From positions 93,659 to 157,658 of the forward strand of contig NZ_JASHKB010000008.1 in the NCBI RefSeq assembly GCF_030732865.1: a stretch of 64,000 nucleotides of DNA, in the 5' to 3' direction. Below are positions 33,828 to 43,204 of this stretch, piece by piece. The position numbers and the translations under genes were made by a program. The DNA comes from Roseitalea sp. MMSF_3546. Its GTDB lineage: Bacteria > Pseudomonadota > Alphaproteobacteria > Rhizobiales > Rhizobiaceae. The stretch's first letter is position 1, and the number at the start of each line of letters is the position of its first letter. Under the pieces are notes generated by a model, which saw nothing but the letters and a program-made list of their open reading frames with translations, was not told the DNA's origin and did no database searches.

Positions 33828-34985
33828 ATGAAGGCACGAAAGATCGCCACCGGCCTGGGCTGGGCTCTTGCTATCGCCGTTGTCCTGGGCGCGGCCGGCG
33901 GCGTCTACTGGTGGCTCACGCAAGCCCGGCAGGTCGAGCGCCAGGCCATGGATGCGCCCGGGCCGACCGTGGTCGAGACCACCACGGTCGAGATCGTCGA
34001 CGAGCCGCCGGTGATTTCGCAGACCGGCTTCGTGCAGGCGGTCGAGGAGGTGGACCTGGCCTTCGAGATCAGCGGCAGGGTTGCGGCGATCGCCGACGAT
34101 TTCGAGGTCGGCGCCATGGTGGCCCGGTCGGACGTGCTCGCCCGCCTGTCGACGCGACGCATCGAGACGCGGATCGCCCAGGCGCGCGCCGAGCTCGAGC
34201 GCGCCCGCGCGCAGTTCCAGGAGGCGCAGGCGGCATTCGACCGCCAGGAGACACTGGAGGATCGCAACGTGACCGCGCCGGCGAGCTTGCAGGATGCGGC
34301 GGCGCGGCGCGCTTCGGCCGAGGCGGCGGTCAATGTCGCCCAGGCCCGGCTTCGGGCCGCGCAGACCGATCTCGACGATGCATCGCTCGTCGCGCCATTC
34401 GATGGTATCGTATCCGACAAGAGGCTGTCCGAGGGCAGCGTCGTGCAGCCGGGCGCATCGGTCGGACACCTGATCGGGGGCGACCGGGCACGGGTGGTGC
34501 TCGGGCTGGCACAGAGCCAGCTTGCGCCCTTCGGCGAAGCGCAGAACCTGGTCGGCCTGGAGGTGACGATCCACACCACGGACGACGAGGCCAGGCTGCT
34601 GCGCCGCGGCGCGATCGTCAATGTCGACCCGCGCATCGATCGCAATGTGCACGTGACCAATCTGATCGTCGAGTTCAGCGATCCGTTTGCGGCCGAGCCG
34701 AGCGTGCGCATCGGCCAGCTCGTGCGTGTCGACGTCCCGCTTGAAACCGGCCGGCCCATCGCACGGCTGAGCGCGGCTGCGCTGCAAGGACGCGACACGG
34801 TCTGGGTGGTCGGGCCCGACAACCGGTTGCGGCAGGCCAGGGTGACCGTGCTGCTGCGCGATGACGAAACCGCCTATATCGCCGCCGGCGACCTGGCCGG
34901 TACGCGCCTTGTCACCACGGACCTGACCGCGCCCACCGAGGGCCAGCGTGTCGCCCTGTCGGATGATGCGGGAGCGCGGCTGTGA
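33828..34985 (+). CDS. RND efflux periplasmic adaptor (HlyD/AcrA family)
   Basis: A 385-residue membrane fusion protein. An N-terminal anchor helix (LGWALAIAVVLGAAGGVYWW) precedes a barrel-sandwich domain (AFEISGRVAAIADDFEVGAM), a coiled-coil hairpin (RIAQARAELERARAQFQEAQ) and the second lipoyl half (LVAPFDGIVSDKRLSEGSVV). It links the inner-membrane RND pump encoded next to an outer-membrane channel not found in this window. The ATG at 33828 gives the usual length. The TGA overlaps the GTG start of the pump gene. Confidence 0.92.
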   Translation: MKARKIATGLGWALAIAVVLGAAGGVYWWLTQARQVERQAMDAPGPTVVETTTVEIVDEPPVISQTGFVQAVEEVDLAFEISGRVAAIADDFEVGAMVARSDVLARLSTRRIETRIAQARAELERARAQFQEAQAAFDRQETLEDRNVTAPASLQDAAARRASAEAAVNVAQARLRAAQTDLDDASLVAPFDGIVSDKRLSEGSVVQPGASVGHLIGGDRARVVLGLAQSQLAPFGEAQNLVGLEVTIHTTDDEARLLRRGAIVNVDPRIDRNVHVTNLIVEFSDPFAAEPSVRIGQLVRVDVPLETGRPIARLSAAALQGRDTVWVVGPDNRLRQARVTVLLRDDETAYIAAGDLAGTRLVTTDLTAPTEGQRVALSDDAGARL

Positions 34986-37900
34986 GGCGGCTTATCGGCG
35001 CGGCCATCGCCAACCGGGTCCTGCCCAACCTGCTCATGCTGGCGCTGATCGCCGGCGGTCTGCTGGCGCTGAACACCATTACGGTGAAGGTCTTCCCGGA
35101 GATATCGACGGGCGTCGTCTCGGTTTCGGTGGCGCTGCCGGGTTCGTCGCCCGCCGAGGTGCGCGACAGTGTGGTCGAGCCGATCGAGGATGCGCTCGAG
35201 GGGTTGTCCGGTATTCGCGAGATCACCGCCACGGCGCGCTCGGACAGCGGCTCGGTGCAGGCCGAACTCACACGCGGCGCCGATGTGGAAGACGTCATCA
35301 CCGACATCGAAAACGCCATCGACCGGATCACGACGTTTCCCGATGCAGCCGAGGAGCCGCAGATCGTCGAGATCGAGCCGGACGAATTGGCCGGGCAGAT
35401 TCTCGTGACCGGCTCGGTGAGCACCGAGGCGCTGAAGTCGGTGGCCGAGACCATGCGCGAGGAACTGCTCGAGCGCGACGGCATCAGCCAGGTCGAGGTC
35501 GTGGGCGTGCCCGACGACGCGATCTTCATCGAGGTGTCCCAGGCCGATCTGCGGCGCTACAACATTTCCCTGCCGCAACTCGCCGATCGGCTGTCGGGAG
35601 AATCCATCGATCTTGCGGCCGGCCAGATCGAGGGCGCTTCCGATGTGATACAGGTGACCACGAGCGGCGAGCGACGAACCGCCGAGGACTTCCGCCGGAC
35701 CGTGCTGTTCACCTCGCAGGCAGGTGCCACGGTCGAACTCGGGGACATCGCCATGGTCACCGGCGGCGCGGCGCCCGACAGCCGCATCGGCCGGTTCAAC
35801 GGGCAGCCGGCGGTCTATCTGCGCGTCAACCGCGTGGGCGACGAACAGATCCTCGATATCGTCGACAGCCTGAAGGCCTATCTGGACGAAACGTCCCTGC
35901 CCGAAGGGATCGATGCGCGGATCTGGCGCGATACCGCGTCCTCGCTGCAGGGACGCATCGATCTTCTGACCAAGAACGGCGCCATCGGGATCACGCTTAT
36001 CCTGATCGTGCTGGCGCTGTTTCTGGACATCCGCATCGCGGCGTGGGTGGCGGTCGGCATCGCCGTCTCCTTCATCGGCGCATTCTCGCTGATGGCGGTT
36101 TTCGGCATATCGATCAACCAGCTCTCGCTGTTCGGCTTCATTCTTGCGCTGGGGATCGTGGTCGACGACGCCATCGTCGTCGGCGAAGCGGTCTACACCG
36201 AACAGCACAACGAGGATGACCCGCGCGCAGCGGCGCAGAACGCCGCCATACGCATGGCGCCGCCGGTCTTCTTTTCGGTGTCGACCACAATCGCAGCGTT
36301 CGTGCCGCTGCTGTTCGTGCCGGGCGCTTCGGGATCGTTCATCGCGCCCGTGGCGGCGATCGTCATCATCGTCCTGGTGCTGTCGCTGACCGAAAGCTTC
36401 TTCGTGCTGCCGCAGCACCTGTCGTCGGTGAAGCCGGGCAAACCGCGGGCATGGTCGCCCCGGCGTCTGACCGATCCGGCGCGTCGGGCGATCGGCGGAC
36501 GGGTCGAACGCTTCGCCGACAACGGCCTGCGCAAGGCGATCGCCTTTTCGGTGCGGCAACCCCTGTTCGTCGTGGCGACCGCGATCGCGCTTCTGATCGG
36601 CTCGATCGGGCTGTTGTCGGGTGGGATCGTCAAGTTCGTGTTCTTTCCCTCGATCGAGGGCAATTTCGTCACCGCCCAACTCGAACTGCCCGAAGGGGTG
36701 TCGGAGACGGTGACGCTTGAGCGGGCGCAGCAGGTTGCCGATGCGGTGCCCGCTGCGGCCAGGGCCGTGGCGGCCGAACACGACATCGAGGCCGAACGGA
36801 TCGTCGAAGGCGTGACGATCACCATCGGCTTTTCGACGGCCAGCGGCGGGCCGGGCATTGCCGGCGGTGGTGCCGCCAACGTCGCCAGCATCGCCACCAA
36901 GCTGATCGATTCGAGCCAGCGGGCGTTTGGCGCCGGCGCCTTCCAGGAGGCCTGGAAGCAGCAGGTCGGGGACGTCGTCGGCGCGCGCTCGCTGGAGTTC
37001 TCCGGCAATCTGATCGGCGTGGGCAGCGTCATCGCCCTGCAGGTGTCGGCGGCAACGCAGGAGGGCCGCGATCGCGCGGTGGCGCGACTGCGCGAGGCGC
37101 TGGAAGGGCGCGACGGCGTGCTTTCGATCAGCGACGACCGGTTCACGGCTGCACGCGAAGTCGAACTGGAGCTGCGGCCGGAAGCGCAGGTCTACGGGGC
37201 GACGACGACGGCGCTTGCCCGGCAGCTGCGTGCCGCGCTCTACGGCGCCCAGGTGACGAGCCTGCAGCAGGGAGGCGAGGAGGTCGAAGTCCGCGTCCGC
37301 CTGCCCGAGGACGAACGCAATTCGGTCGCCGACCTTTACGATCTAAGGGTCCTGGTCGGCGAGGACTTCGTCCCGCTGACGACCCTGGCCCGGTTCAGCT
37401 TCCAGCAATCGCCATCGGTGATCTCGCGGGTCGGCGGCCGCACGGTCGTCACGCTGACCGCCGACGTCAACGAGACGGTCACCACCGGCGGCGCCGAAAC
37501 CGCCTGGCTGATGGAGAACGTCGTGCCCGGCCTGCGCGAACGGATCGAGGGGCTGACCGTATCGGTGGGCGGCGAACAGCAGGCGCAGGGACGGACGACG
37601 CCGGCGCTGGCGCGCAATTTCGCGCTCGCCATGCTCGGCATCTATGTCATCCTGGCGCTGGCGTTCCAGTCCTATGTGCGCCCGATCCTGGTGATCGGCG
37701 TGGTGCCGTTCGGCCTTGTCGGGGCGCTCGTCGGACACGCCGTTCTGGGGCTCAATCTGACACTGCTGAGCCTGTTCGGCGTCATCGGCCTCGCCGGCAT
37801 ACTGGTCAATGGCGGCCTGCTCATCAACGACTTCATCCTGGAAAAGGAGCGCCGTGGCGTTGAGTGGCGCACGGCGATCGTCGACAGCACTGTCGAACGC

Positions 37901-38137
37901 TTCCGGCCGATCCTGCTGACCACGCTGACGACGTTCCTCGGCATCTTTCCGCTGATCCAGGAGACCAGCGTGCAGGCGAAGTTCCTCATTCCGACAGCCG
38001 TCTCGCTGGCCTTCGGCGTCCTCGGTGGTACCGTCATCCAGATGCTGCTGATGCCGGCCTATTGCTCGATCTATGCGCGGCTGCGCAACGCGGTCAATCG
38101 GCGCCGCCGGCGCGGCACCGAAACGGGGCAGGCTTGA
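34982..38137 (+). CDS. RND-family efflux permease
   Basis: A 1051-residue inner-membrane pump with 12 helices and two large periplasmic loops. It starts with GTG, overlapping the adaptor stop (GTGA). The sequence shows GIVVDDAIVVGEAVYTEQ in helix 4, PEISTGVVSVSVALPGSSPA in the porter domain, and LSLFGVIGLAGILVNGGLLI near helix 10. This is the HAE1-like/AcrB branch. It exports hydrophobic or toxic compounds driven by protons. Substrates cannot be predicted. It is convergent with ctaG, nine bases away. Confidence 0.93.
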   Translation: MRRLIGAAIANRVLPNLLMLALIAGGLLALNTITVKVFPEISTGVVSVSVALPGSSPAEVRDSVVEPIEDALEGLSGIREITATARSDSGSVQAELTRGADVEDVITDIENAIDRITTFPDAAEEPQIVEIEPDELAGQILVTGSVSTEALKSVAETMREELLERDGISQVEVVGVPDDAIFIEVSQADLRRYNISLPQLADRLSGESIDLAAGQIEGASDVIQVTTSGERRTAEDFRRTVLFTSQAGATVELGDIAMVTGGAAPDSRIGRFNGQPAVYLRVNRVGDEQILDIVDSLKAYLDETSLPEGIDARIWRDTASSLQGRIDLLTKNGAIGITLILIVLALFLDIRIAAWVAVGIAVSFIGAFSLMAVFGISINQLSLFGFILALGIVVDDAIVVGEAVYTEQHNEDDPRAAAQNAAIRMAPPVFFSVSTTIAAFVPLLFVPGASGSFIAPVAAIVIIVLVLSLTESFFVLPQHLSSVKPGKPRAWSPRRLTDPARRAIGGRVERFADNGLRKAIAFSVRQPLFVVATAIALLIGSIGLLSGGIVKFVFFPSIEGNFVTAQLELPEGVSETVTLERAQQVADAVPAAARAVAAEHDIEAERIVEGVTITIGFSTASGGPGIAGGGAANVASIATKLIDSSQRAFGAGAFQEAWKQQVGDVVGARSLEFSGNLIGVGSVIALQVSAATQEGRDRAVARLREALEGRDGVLSISDDRFTAAREVELELRPEAQVYGATTTALARQLRAALYGAQVTSLQQGGEEVEVRVRLPEDERNSVADLYDLRVLVGEDFVPLTTLARFSFQQSPSVISRVGGRTVVTLTADVNETVTTGGAETAWLMENVVPGLRERIEGLTVSVGGEQQAQGRTTPALARNFALAMLGIYVILALAFQSYVRPILVIGVVPFGLVGALVGHAVLGLNLTLLSLFGVIGLAGILVNGGLLINDFILEKERRGVEWRTAIVDSTVERFRPILLTTLTTFLGIFPLIQETSVQAKFLIPTAVSLAFGVLGGTVIQMLLMPAYCSIYARLRNAVNRRRRRGTETGQA

Positions 38138-38145
38138 GCGGCTCT

Positions 38146-38910
38146 CTATCGCGGCGAGGTGGCGTGGCCGATGCCGGCCCTGCTTTCGGCGCGTGCGACG
38201 AGCCGGACGACCATCAGGCCGATGGCGCCGACAAAGAGCAGCGAGCCGAACACCCACATCAGCCCGCCGGCAAGCGCCTGGTCGGCCATGGCGCTCAGGC
38301 CATAGGGCGCGGTCACGGCGCGGTGCCAGTCGTGCCACAGCCCGGTCGAGAACACCAGAATGGCCGACAGGGCCGACATCTGGGCGCCGACAAGGATGGC
38401 CGAGAGAAAGCCGCTTATCGGTTGGCGGTCCATGCGCCCGAACAGGGCCGACCAGAACACGATGGCCGAGCCGAGAAGCGTCAGATGCATGGCCCAGTAG
38501 ATCGCATCGCTCTGCAGCGTGGTCTGATAGGGTGTCGGCAGGTGCCAGAACCAGAAGAAGCCCGAAAAGACGATCGCCCCCCCCATCGGCGGGACGCGCC
38601 GGCCGTCGAGCGCATGGGCAATCAGGGGCGCGGCGACGAGCGTCAGCAGCAGATGCTGGCCGACGCGGGCGGAAAACAGGGCCATGGACAGCGCGCAGAT
38701 CGGAGACACGAACGCGATCGCGGTCAGGCCCCAGCCCGAGATGAAGGACGCCCGGGCACCGCCGCCAGCGGGCACGCGCCACAGGCCCAGGGCAAGGGCC
38801 AGCGCCAGCCCGGCAAGCAGCGCCGGATCGAGCGTCCAGCGTGCCATCAGTTCGGCGGGCAAGGGCGGCATGCCGCAAAAGGGTACGTAGTCCGGATCGG
38901 GGGTGAACAT
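38146..38910 (-). CDS. ctaG: Cytochrome c oxidase assembly protein, CtaG (caa3) family
   Basis: A 254-residue protein with seven hydrophobic helices. Typical patterns are FSGFFWFWHLPTPYQTTLQS, AMHLTLLGSAIVFWSALFG and LWHDWHRAV. The caa3-type CtaG is needed for assembly of this kind of oxidase. It is the last gene of an eight-gene run starting at 46505, and its start lies only one base beyond the preceding stop. Confidence 0.85.
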   Translation of the reverse strand: MFTPDPDYVPFCGMPPLPAELMARWTLDPALLAGLALALALGLWRVPAGGGARASFISGWGLTAIAFVSPICALSMALFSARVGQHLLLTLVAAPLIAHALDGRRVPPMGGAIVFSGFFWFWHLPTPYQTTLQSDAIYWAMHLTLLGSAIVFWSALFGRMDRQPISGFLSAILVGAQMSALSAILVFSTGLWHDWHRAVTAPYGLSAMADQALAGGLMWVFGSLLFVGAIGLMVVRLVARAESRAGIGHATSPR

Positions 38911-38911
38911 G

Positions 38912-39229
38912 TCATCCTCCGCAGCTTGAGAAGAACGGAAAGGACAGGGCGTTGGCGATGATGGCGATGACCGAGATCAGCGCGCAGACGCGGATCGCGG
39001 TCGCCAGATCGTCGCCTTGATGGCGGACGGGAACGCGGATCAGCGGCAGGCCCGCGCCGATGAGCGCGACGACCGTGACGATGAAGGTCGTCATCTGCAT
39101 GACGGCGATGGGCATCAGCATGCGGGGGCCGCAACTCGCCGAGATCAGCCCGTAAAGCGCGATGAAGTGAACGGCCCAGATGGTGATCGGCGCGGCCAGG
39201 GCGATGGCCTGGTTCTTGCGAGTGGTCAT
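38912..39229 (-). CDS. Small three-TM protein in the oxidase operon
   Basis: A 105-residue protein with three hydrophobic segments (AIALAAPITIWAVHFIALYG; MTTFIVTVVALIGAGLPLI; CALISVIAIIANALSFPFF). It ends SSCGG. Similar short proteins sit between caa3 subunit I and ctaG genes in alphaproteobacteria and are taken as accessory or subunit IV-like proteins. The ATG at 39229 overlaps the subunit I/III stop (ATGA). Confidence 0.7.
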   Translation of the reverse strand: MTTRKNQAIALAAPITIWAVHFIALYGLISASCGPRMLMPIAVMQMTTFIVTVVALIGAGLPLIRVPVRHQGDDLATAIRVCALISVIAIIANALSFPFFSSCGG

Positions 39230-41739
39230 GGCAGGGCTCCCTGGGCGGCGAGCAGCAATGCGCCGGTCGTGGCGGCAAACAGCGCGACGCCCTTTGCGAA
39301 CGGCGAGAAGTTGAAATCGGCGACGTGCTGGCCGGGGCGGGTGCGGCCCGTGAGTTTGCGCAGCGCGTTGAACAGCGCCCACCAGATGGCAATGAACATG
39401 AGCACGCCGACATAGGCGACGATGGCCCAGGCCGTTGCACCCAGAGCGGTCGCATTGCGGTCGATGTCGGCGATGGCCAGATAGAGCAGCCCGGCGGTGG
39501 CCGCACCCAGCGCGGCGGTGACCACGCCCGTCAGCGCGGCAGTGAGGAAGCGGTCGCGCATCGACAGCCATTTTGCCGCCATGGCGCCGACCGCCATCAG
39601 GACCGCGGCCGCGATCGCGCCGCCGGCCATCAGCGGGTCGGGCCTGGCAATCCGGGCGGCGAAGTCGGGGAAGGTGTTCCAAAGATAGAGCACCCCGAAC
39701 ACCAGCGAGAAGTAGAGCGCGCCAAGGATCAACAGCGTGCCGATGACGGCGATATAGGTGTGGCTGCGGCGGTCGGCCTTGTCGACCGGAAGGCGATAGC
39801 CGAGCCCGGCATCGCGCGTCACGCCGCTGTCGGAGGGCTCCCATGCCCAGGCGGTGAAGCCGGCCATCATGGCCACGAAGGCGCCGGCGGTGACCCAGTA
39901 GGCGCTGACCAGAAGCGAGCCGAACATGACCGCGATGGCGAACGCGGTGAACAGGGGCACCCAGGTCGGATGCGGCAGGCGGGCGATGTGAAGCGGCTCG
40001 CCCGACAGCGGATCGCAGCCGACGGTCTCCCGGCGGTGGTCGGGATAGGCGCGCAGCACGCCGCCGACCGCGGCCGGATCCTCGTTCAGTTCGGGTTGAT
40101 CCCATAGCGGCTCGCGGCTGCGCACGGGTGGGATGGCGCGGAAATTGTAGCCCGGGGCAACCGTCGGATAGAACCACTCCATGGTGCCGGCGCCCCACGG
40201 ATTGCGGCCGGCGGGCTCACCGGAGCGCAAGTGGCGGAAGAAGTCGATCACGAACAGTGCGATGCCCGCGGCAAGGATGTATGAGCCGATCGAGGAGAGC
40301 ATGTTCAGCCGGTCCCAGCCGATGTCTTCGGGATAGGTCGCAACGCGTCGCGGCATGCCGCGCAATCCGGTCACGTGCATGAGGAAGAAGGTGGTGTTGA
40401 AACCGATGAACATCAGCCAGAACACCCATTTGCCGAGCGTCTCGGACATCATGCGGCCGGTGAAGTGGGGAACCCAGTAATAGAAGGCGCCAAACAGCGG
40501 GAACACCATGCCGCCGATCAGCACGTAGTGCAGGTGGGCGACGACGAAATAGGTGTCGTGGACCTGGAAGTTGAACGGCACGGACGCGAGCATCACTCCG
40601 GTCAGCCCGCCCAAAACGAAGATGAACAGGAAGCCGAAGACGAACAGCATCGGCGTGGTGAACCGGGGCCGGCCCTGGGCGAGGGTCGCGATGAAGCAGA
40701 AAATCTGGATTCCCGTCGGAATCGCCACCATGGTCGAGGCCGCCGAGAACAGCGACAGCGAGACCGGCGAGATGCCGGTGGCGTACATGTGGTGGGCCCA
40801 CAGCCCGAAGCTGATGAAACCCATGGTGACGATCGCCGCCACGAGGAAGCCGTAGCCGAAGATCGGCTTGCCGACGAATGTCGGCAGCATGGTCGACACG
40901 AACCCCGCAGCGGGCAGGAAGATGATGTAGACCTCGGGATGGCCGAAGATCCAGAACAGGTGCTGCCAGAGCAGGGGGTCGCCGCCGAATGCGGCGTCGA
41001 AGAACGGCAGTCCGAGCAGTCTTTGCGATTCCAGCAGGACCGAGCCGATGATCAGCGGCGGAAAGCCGATCGCGATCATAAAGGCGGTGATCAGTATGTA
41101 CCAGCCGAAGATCGGCATCTTCGTCAGGCTCATGCCCGGCGCGCGGGCGCACAGGATCGCGGCGATCAGTTCGACCGCCGCCGTCACCGAGGCGATCTCG
41201 GCAAAGGTGATGCCGATCAGCCAGAAATCGGCGGACAGGCCCGGCGTGTACTCCTTTGTCGTGAGCGGGGTATACATGAACCAGCCGCTCTCGGGCGCCG
41301 CATCGAACAGAAAGGACGACAACACGATGATGCCGCCGAACAGGTAGCAGAAATAGCCGAACGCTCCCAGGCGCGGGAAGATCAGGTCGCGCGCGCCCAG
41401 CATCAGGGGCAGGAAGTAGACGCCGAAGCCTTCCAGTATGGGAATCGCGAACAGGAACATCATCAATGTTCCGTGCATCGTGAAGAACTGGTTGTAGGTC
41501 TGAAGGTCGAGGAAGGTGTTGCCCGGCACGATGAGCTGCGTGCGCACGCCGAGCGCCAGCAGCCCGGCGATCAGGAAGAAGATGAACCCGGTGACGATGA
41601 AGCGCTTGCCCACGACCCGGTGCGACACCGAGGTCAGCGAGCGGATGCCCCGGGGCTGGGCCCAGATTTCCTCGAAGCTCTTGTTCGGTTCGCCCTTGAG
41701 CGCGCCGGTATAGGTCTGGTGCTCGGCGGTCGCACTCAT
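39226..41739 (-). CDS. ctaD: caa3-type cytochrome c oxidase, fused subunit I+III
   Basis: An 837-residue protein. Residues 1 to about 555 are subunit I: haem/copper ligands appear in TMHGTLMMFLF, WIFGHPEVYIIFLPAAG, WAHHMYATG and HDTYFVVAHLHYVLIGG. The GHPEV glutamate marks an A1-type enzyme with a normal D-channel end. From about residue 630 a subunit III-like domain follows (LFTAFAIAVMFGSLLVSAYW; RRSHTYIAVIGTLLILGALY), so the two subunits are fused. The start at 41739 (MSATAEHQ) overlaps the subunit II stop by four bases. It reduces oxygen to water and pumps protons. Confidence 0.93.
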   Translation of the reverse strand: MSATAEHQTYTGALKGEPNKSFEEIWAQPRGIRSLTSVSHRVVGKRFIVTGFIFFLIAGLLALGVRTQLIVPGNTFLDLQTYNQFFTMHGTLMMFLFAIPILEGFGVYFLPLMLGARDLIFPRLGAFGYFCYLFGGIIVLSSFLFDAAPESGWFMYTPLTTKEYTPGLSADFWLIGITFAEIASVTAAVELIAAILCARAPGMSLTKMPIFGWYILITAFMIAIGFPPLIIGSVLLESQRLLGLPFFDAAFGGDPLLWQHLFWIFGHPEVYIIFLPAAGFVSTMLPTFVGKPIFGYGFLVAAIVTMGFISFGLWAHHMYATGISPVSLSLFSAASTMVAIPTGIQIFCFIATLAQGRPRFTTPMLFVFGFLFIFVLGGLTGVMLASVPFNFQVHDTYFVVAHLHYVLIGGMVFPLFGAFYYWVPHFTGRMMSETLGKWVFWLMFIGFNTTFFLMHVTGLRGMPRRVATYPEDIGWDRLNMLSSIGSYILAAGIALFVIDFFRHLRSGEPAGRNPWGAGTMEWFYPTVAPGYNFRAIPPVRSREPLWDQPELNEDPAAVGGVLRAYPDHRRETVGCDPLSGEPLHIARLPHPTWVPLFTAFAIAVMFGSLLVSAYWVTAGAFVAMMAGFTAWAWEPSDSGVTRDAGLGYRLPVDKADRRSHTYIAVIGTLLILGALYFSLVFGVLYLWNTFPDFAARIARPDPLMAGGAIAAAVLMAVGAMAAKWLSMRDRFLTAALTGVVTAALGAATAGLLYLAIADIDRNATALGATAWAIVAYVGVLMFIAIWWALFNALRKLTGRTRPGQHVADFNFSPFAKGVALFAATTGALLLAAQGALP

Positions 41740-42665
41740 GTCAGGCTCTCCAGATAGGCGGCGAGGGCGCGCAGATCCGGCCCGCTGAGATGGTTGTAGT
41801 TGGGCATCTGCGCGCCGGGCTTCATGTCGCCGACATCGGCGATCCATCCGGCCAGATTGCCCTTGTTCATGCGCCACATGCCGGCGCCGAGCGCCGCCCG
41901 GCCGCCGACCCGCGTGAGGTCGGGGCCGACCATGGCGCCCTCGGCGACGCCGCGGATCTGATGGCAGGCGGCGCAGCCGGCCTCCAGGAAGACCTGTTTG
42001 CCCGCAAGCAGTTCGGGCCGGGCGGCATCGCGCGCCTCGCCCTGCAGTTCATCGAGAAACGCGGCGAACCGGTCCGGCGGCACGGCAACCACCTCGAATG
42101 CCATCTGCGGATGGGAAAGGCCGCAGAATTCGGCGCACTGTCCGCGATAGCGGCCCGGCTCGGAAGCCACCATGGTGAAGGCGTTGGTCCGGCCGGGGAT
42201 CATGTCCATCTTGCCGGCCAGCGACGGAACCCAGAACGAATGGATGACGTCGTCGGTGACCAGCCGAAACGTCACCGGCTCGCCAACGGGTACCCAGATC
42301 TCGTTGGCGTCGCGGATCGCGCGCCCGTCCGGATCGTAGACGACATCCCACCAGTACTGATGACCGGTCACCTCGATGACGAACGCGGTGTCGTCGGTGC
42401 GGGCTATGGCGCGCAGGGTGATCGTGGAAAAGACGAACAGAACCAGGATCGTCGCCAGCGGCCAAACGATGCCGCCGGCCCAGATCCACCAGCTTCGGGG
42501 CCGTCCGGTGCGGCGGACGGCAAGCCAGACGAGCCCCATCACGATGGCCAGGATGACGATGCCGGCAACGCTCATGACAACGGTCAGCAGGAGCGCGGCC
42601 TCGGCATTCGGGCCAAAGGCGCGCAGCGCCGATTGCGCGCCGAATTCGCCAAGCTCGGCATTCAT
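41736..42665 (-). CDS. ctaC: caa3-type cytochrome c oxidase subunit II with cytochrome c domain
   Basis: A 309-residue protein. Two transmembrane helices (residues about 24-48 and 62-86) precede a CuA cupredoxin domain with VIHSFWVPSLAGKMDMIPG and GQCAEFCGLSHPQM, which supply the CuA ligands. A C-terminal cytochrome c domain begins near residue 215, with CAACHQIRG as the haem site and AQMPNY as the likely Met ligand. This fusion defines the caa3 type. The next gene downstream is subunit I/III. Confidence 0.93.
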   Translation of the reverse strand: MNAELGEFGAQSALRAFGPNAEAALLLTVVMSVAGIVILAIVMGLVWLAVRRTGRPRSWWIWAGGIVWPLATILVLFVFSTITLRAIARTDDTAFVIEVTGHQYWWDVVYDPDGRAIRDANEIWVPVGEPVTFRLVTDDVIHSFWVPSLAGKMDMIPGRTNAFTMVASEPGRYRGQCAEFCGLSHPQMAFEVVAVPPDRFAAFLDELQGEARDAARPELLAGKQVFLEAGCAACHQIRGVAEGAMVGPDLTRVGGRAALGAGMWRMNKGNLAGWIADVGDMKPGAQMPNYNHLSGPDLRALAAYLESLT

Positions 42666-43198
42666 CGCACGTCACCGAGCGTGTACAGATAGGCGGCGAT
42701 GTGACGGGCCTGGGTCTCGTTCAGGCCGAGATCGGGCATGGCGGTATCGGGCGCGATGGCCGGCGGATTGACGAGCCAGCGCGTGAGGTCGCCGGGGCGG
42801 TTGGGCAGGATGCCGGCGACATAGGCGCGTTCGGCGAAATCGGTCAGGTTCGGCCCGACACTGCCGTTTGCGTTGGCCACGCCGGGGATGGTGTGACACG
42901 ACCCGCAGCCGCTGACCACGATCGTCTGGCGGCCGATTTCGGGATCGGCACCGCGTATGTCCATGCTCTGGGCTTCCCAATTGGTCTGCGTCGGCGTGAC
43001 CGGCCAGGACCGGACGATCCAGTCCGCAACCCTGTCGTAGGCCGGCTCGAGCAGCGGCCGCAGCGGGTCATCGTCCGGATCGGTCAGAGCCCACAGCGAG
43101 ACCACTGCCGCAATGGCGAGCGCGGCCGGGACGATGACGGCCCAAAGCCGGAGCGACCGGCGGCCGTGCCCTGGCGTATCGCGGGCAGAGGCGCTCAC
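42662..43198 (-). CDS. Membrane-anchored mono-haem cytochrome c
   Basis: A 178-residue protein with an N-terminal anchor helix (LWAVIVPAALAIAAVVSLWA), one haem site CGSCHTIPG near residue 97, and a probable Met ligand in DTAMPDLGL. The partner segment LTRWLVNPPAIAP is typical of c-type domains that dock to oxidase subunits. It probably carries electrons between the di-haem cytochrome and the caa3 oxidase encoded downstream. The stop overlaps the ctaC start (ATGA). Confidence 0.85.
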   Translation of the reverse strand: MSASARDTPGHGRRSLRLWAVIVPAALAIAAVVSLWALTDPDDDPLRPLLEPAYDRVADWIVRSWPVTPTQTNWEAQSMDIRGADPEIGRQTIVVSGCGSCHTIPGVANANGSVGPNLTDFAERAYVAGILPNRPGDLTRWLVNPPAIAPDTAMPDLGLNETQARHIAAYLYTLGDVR

Positions 43199-43204
43199 GG
43201 CGGA

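Noticed and set aside
33589..33837. 82-residue minus-strand ORF in the gap before the RND adaptor
   Set aside because: Its sequence is Arg/Ser/Pro-rich without domain character. The other frame in the same bases gives the antiporter-like tail instead.
34874..36781. 635-residue open frame on the minus strand over the RND pump
   Set aside because: It overlaps the conserved pump and has a composition of an antisense shadow.
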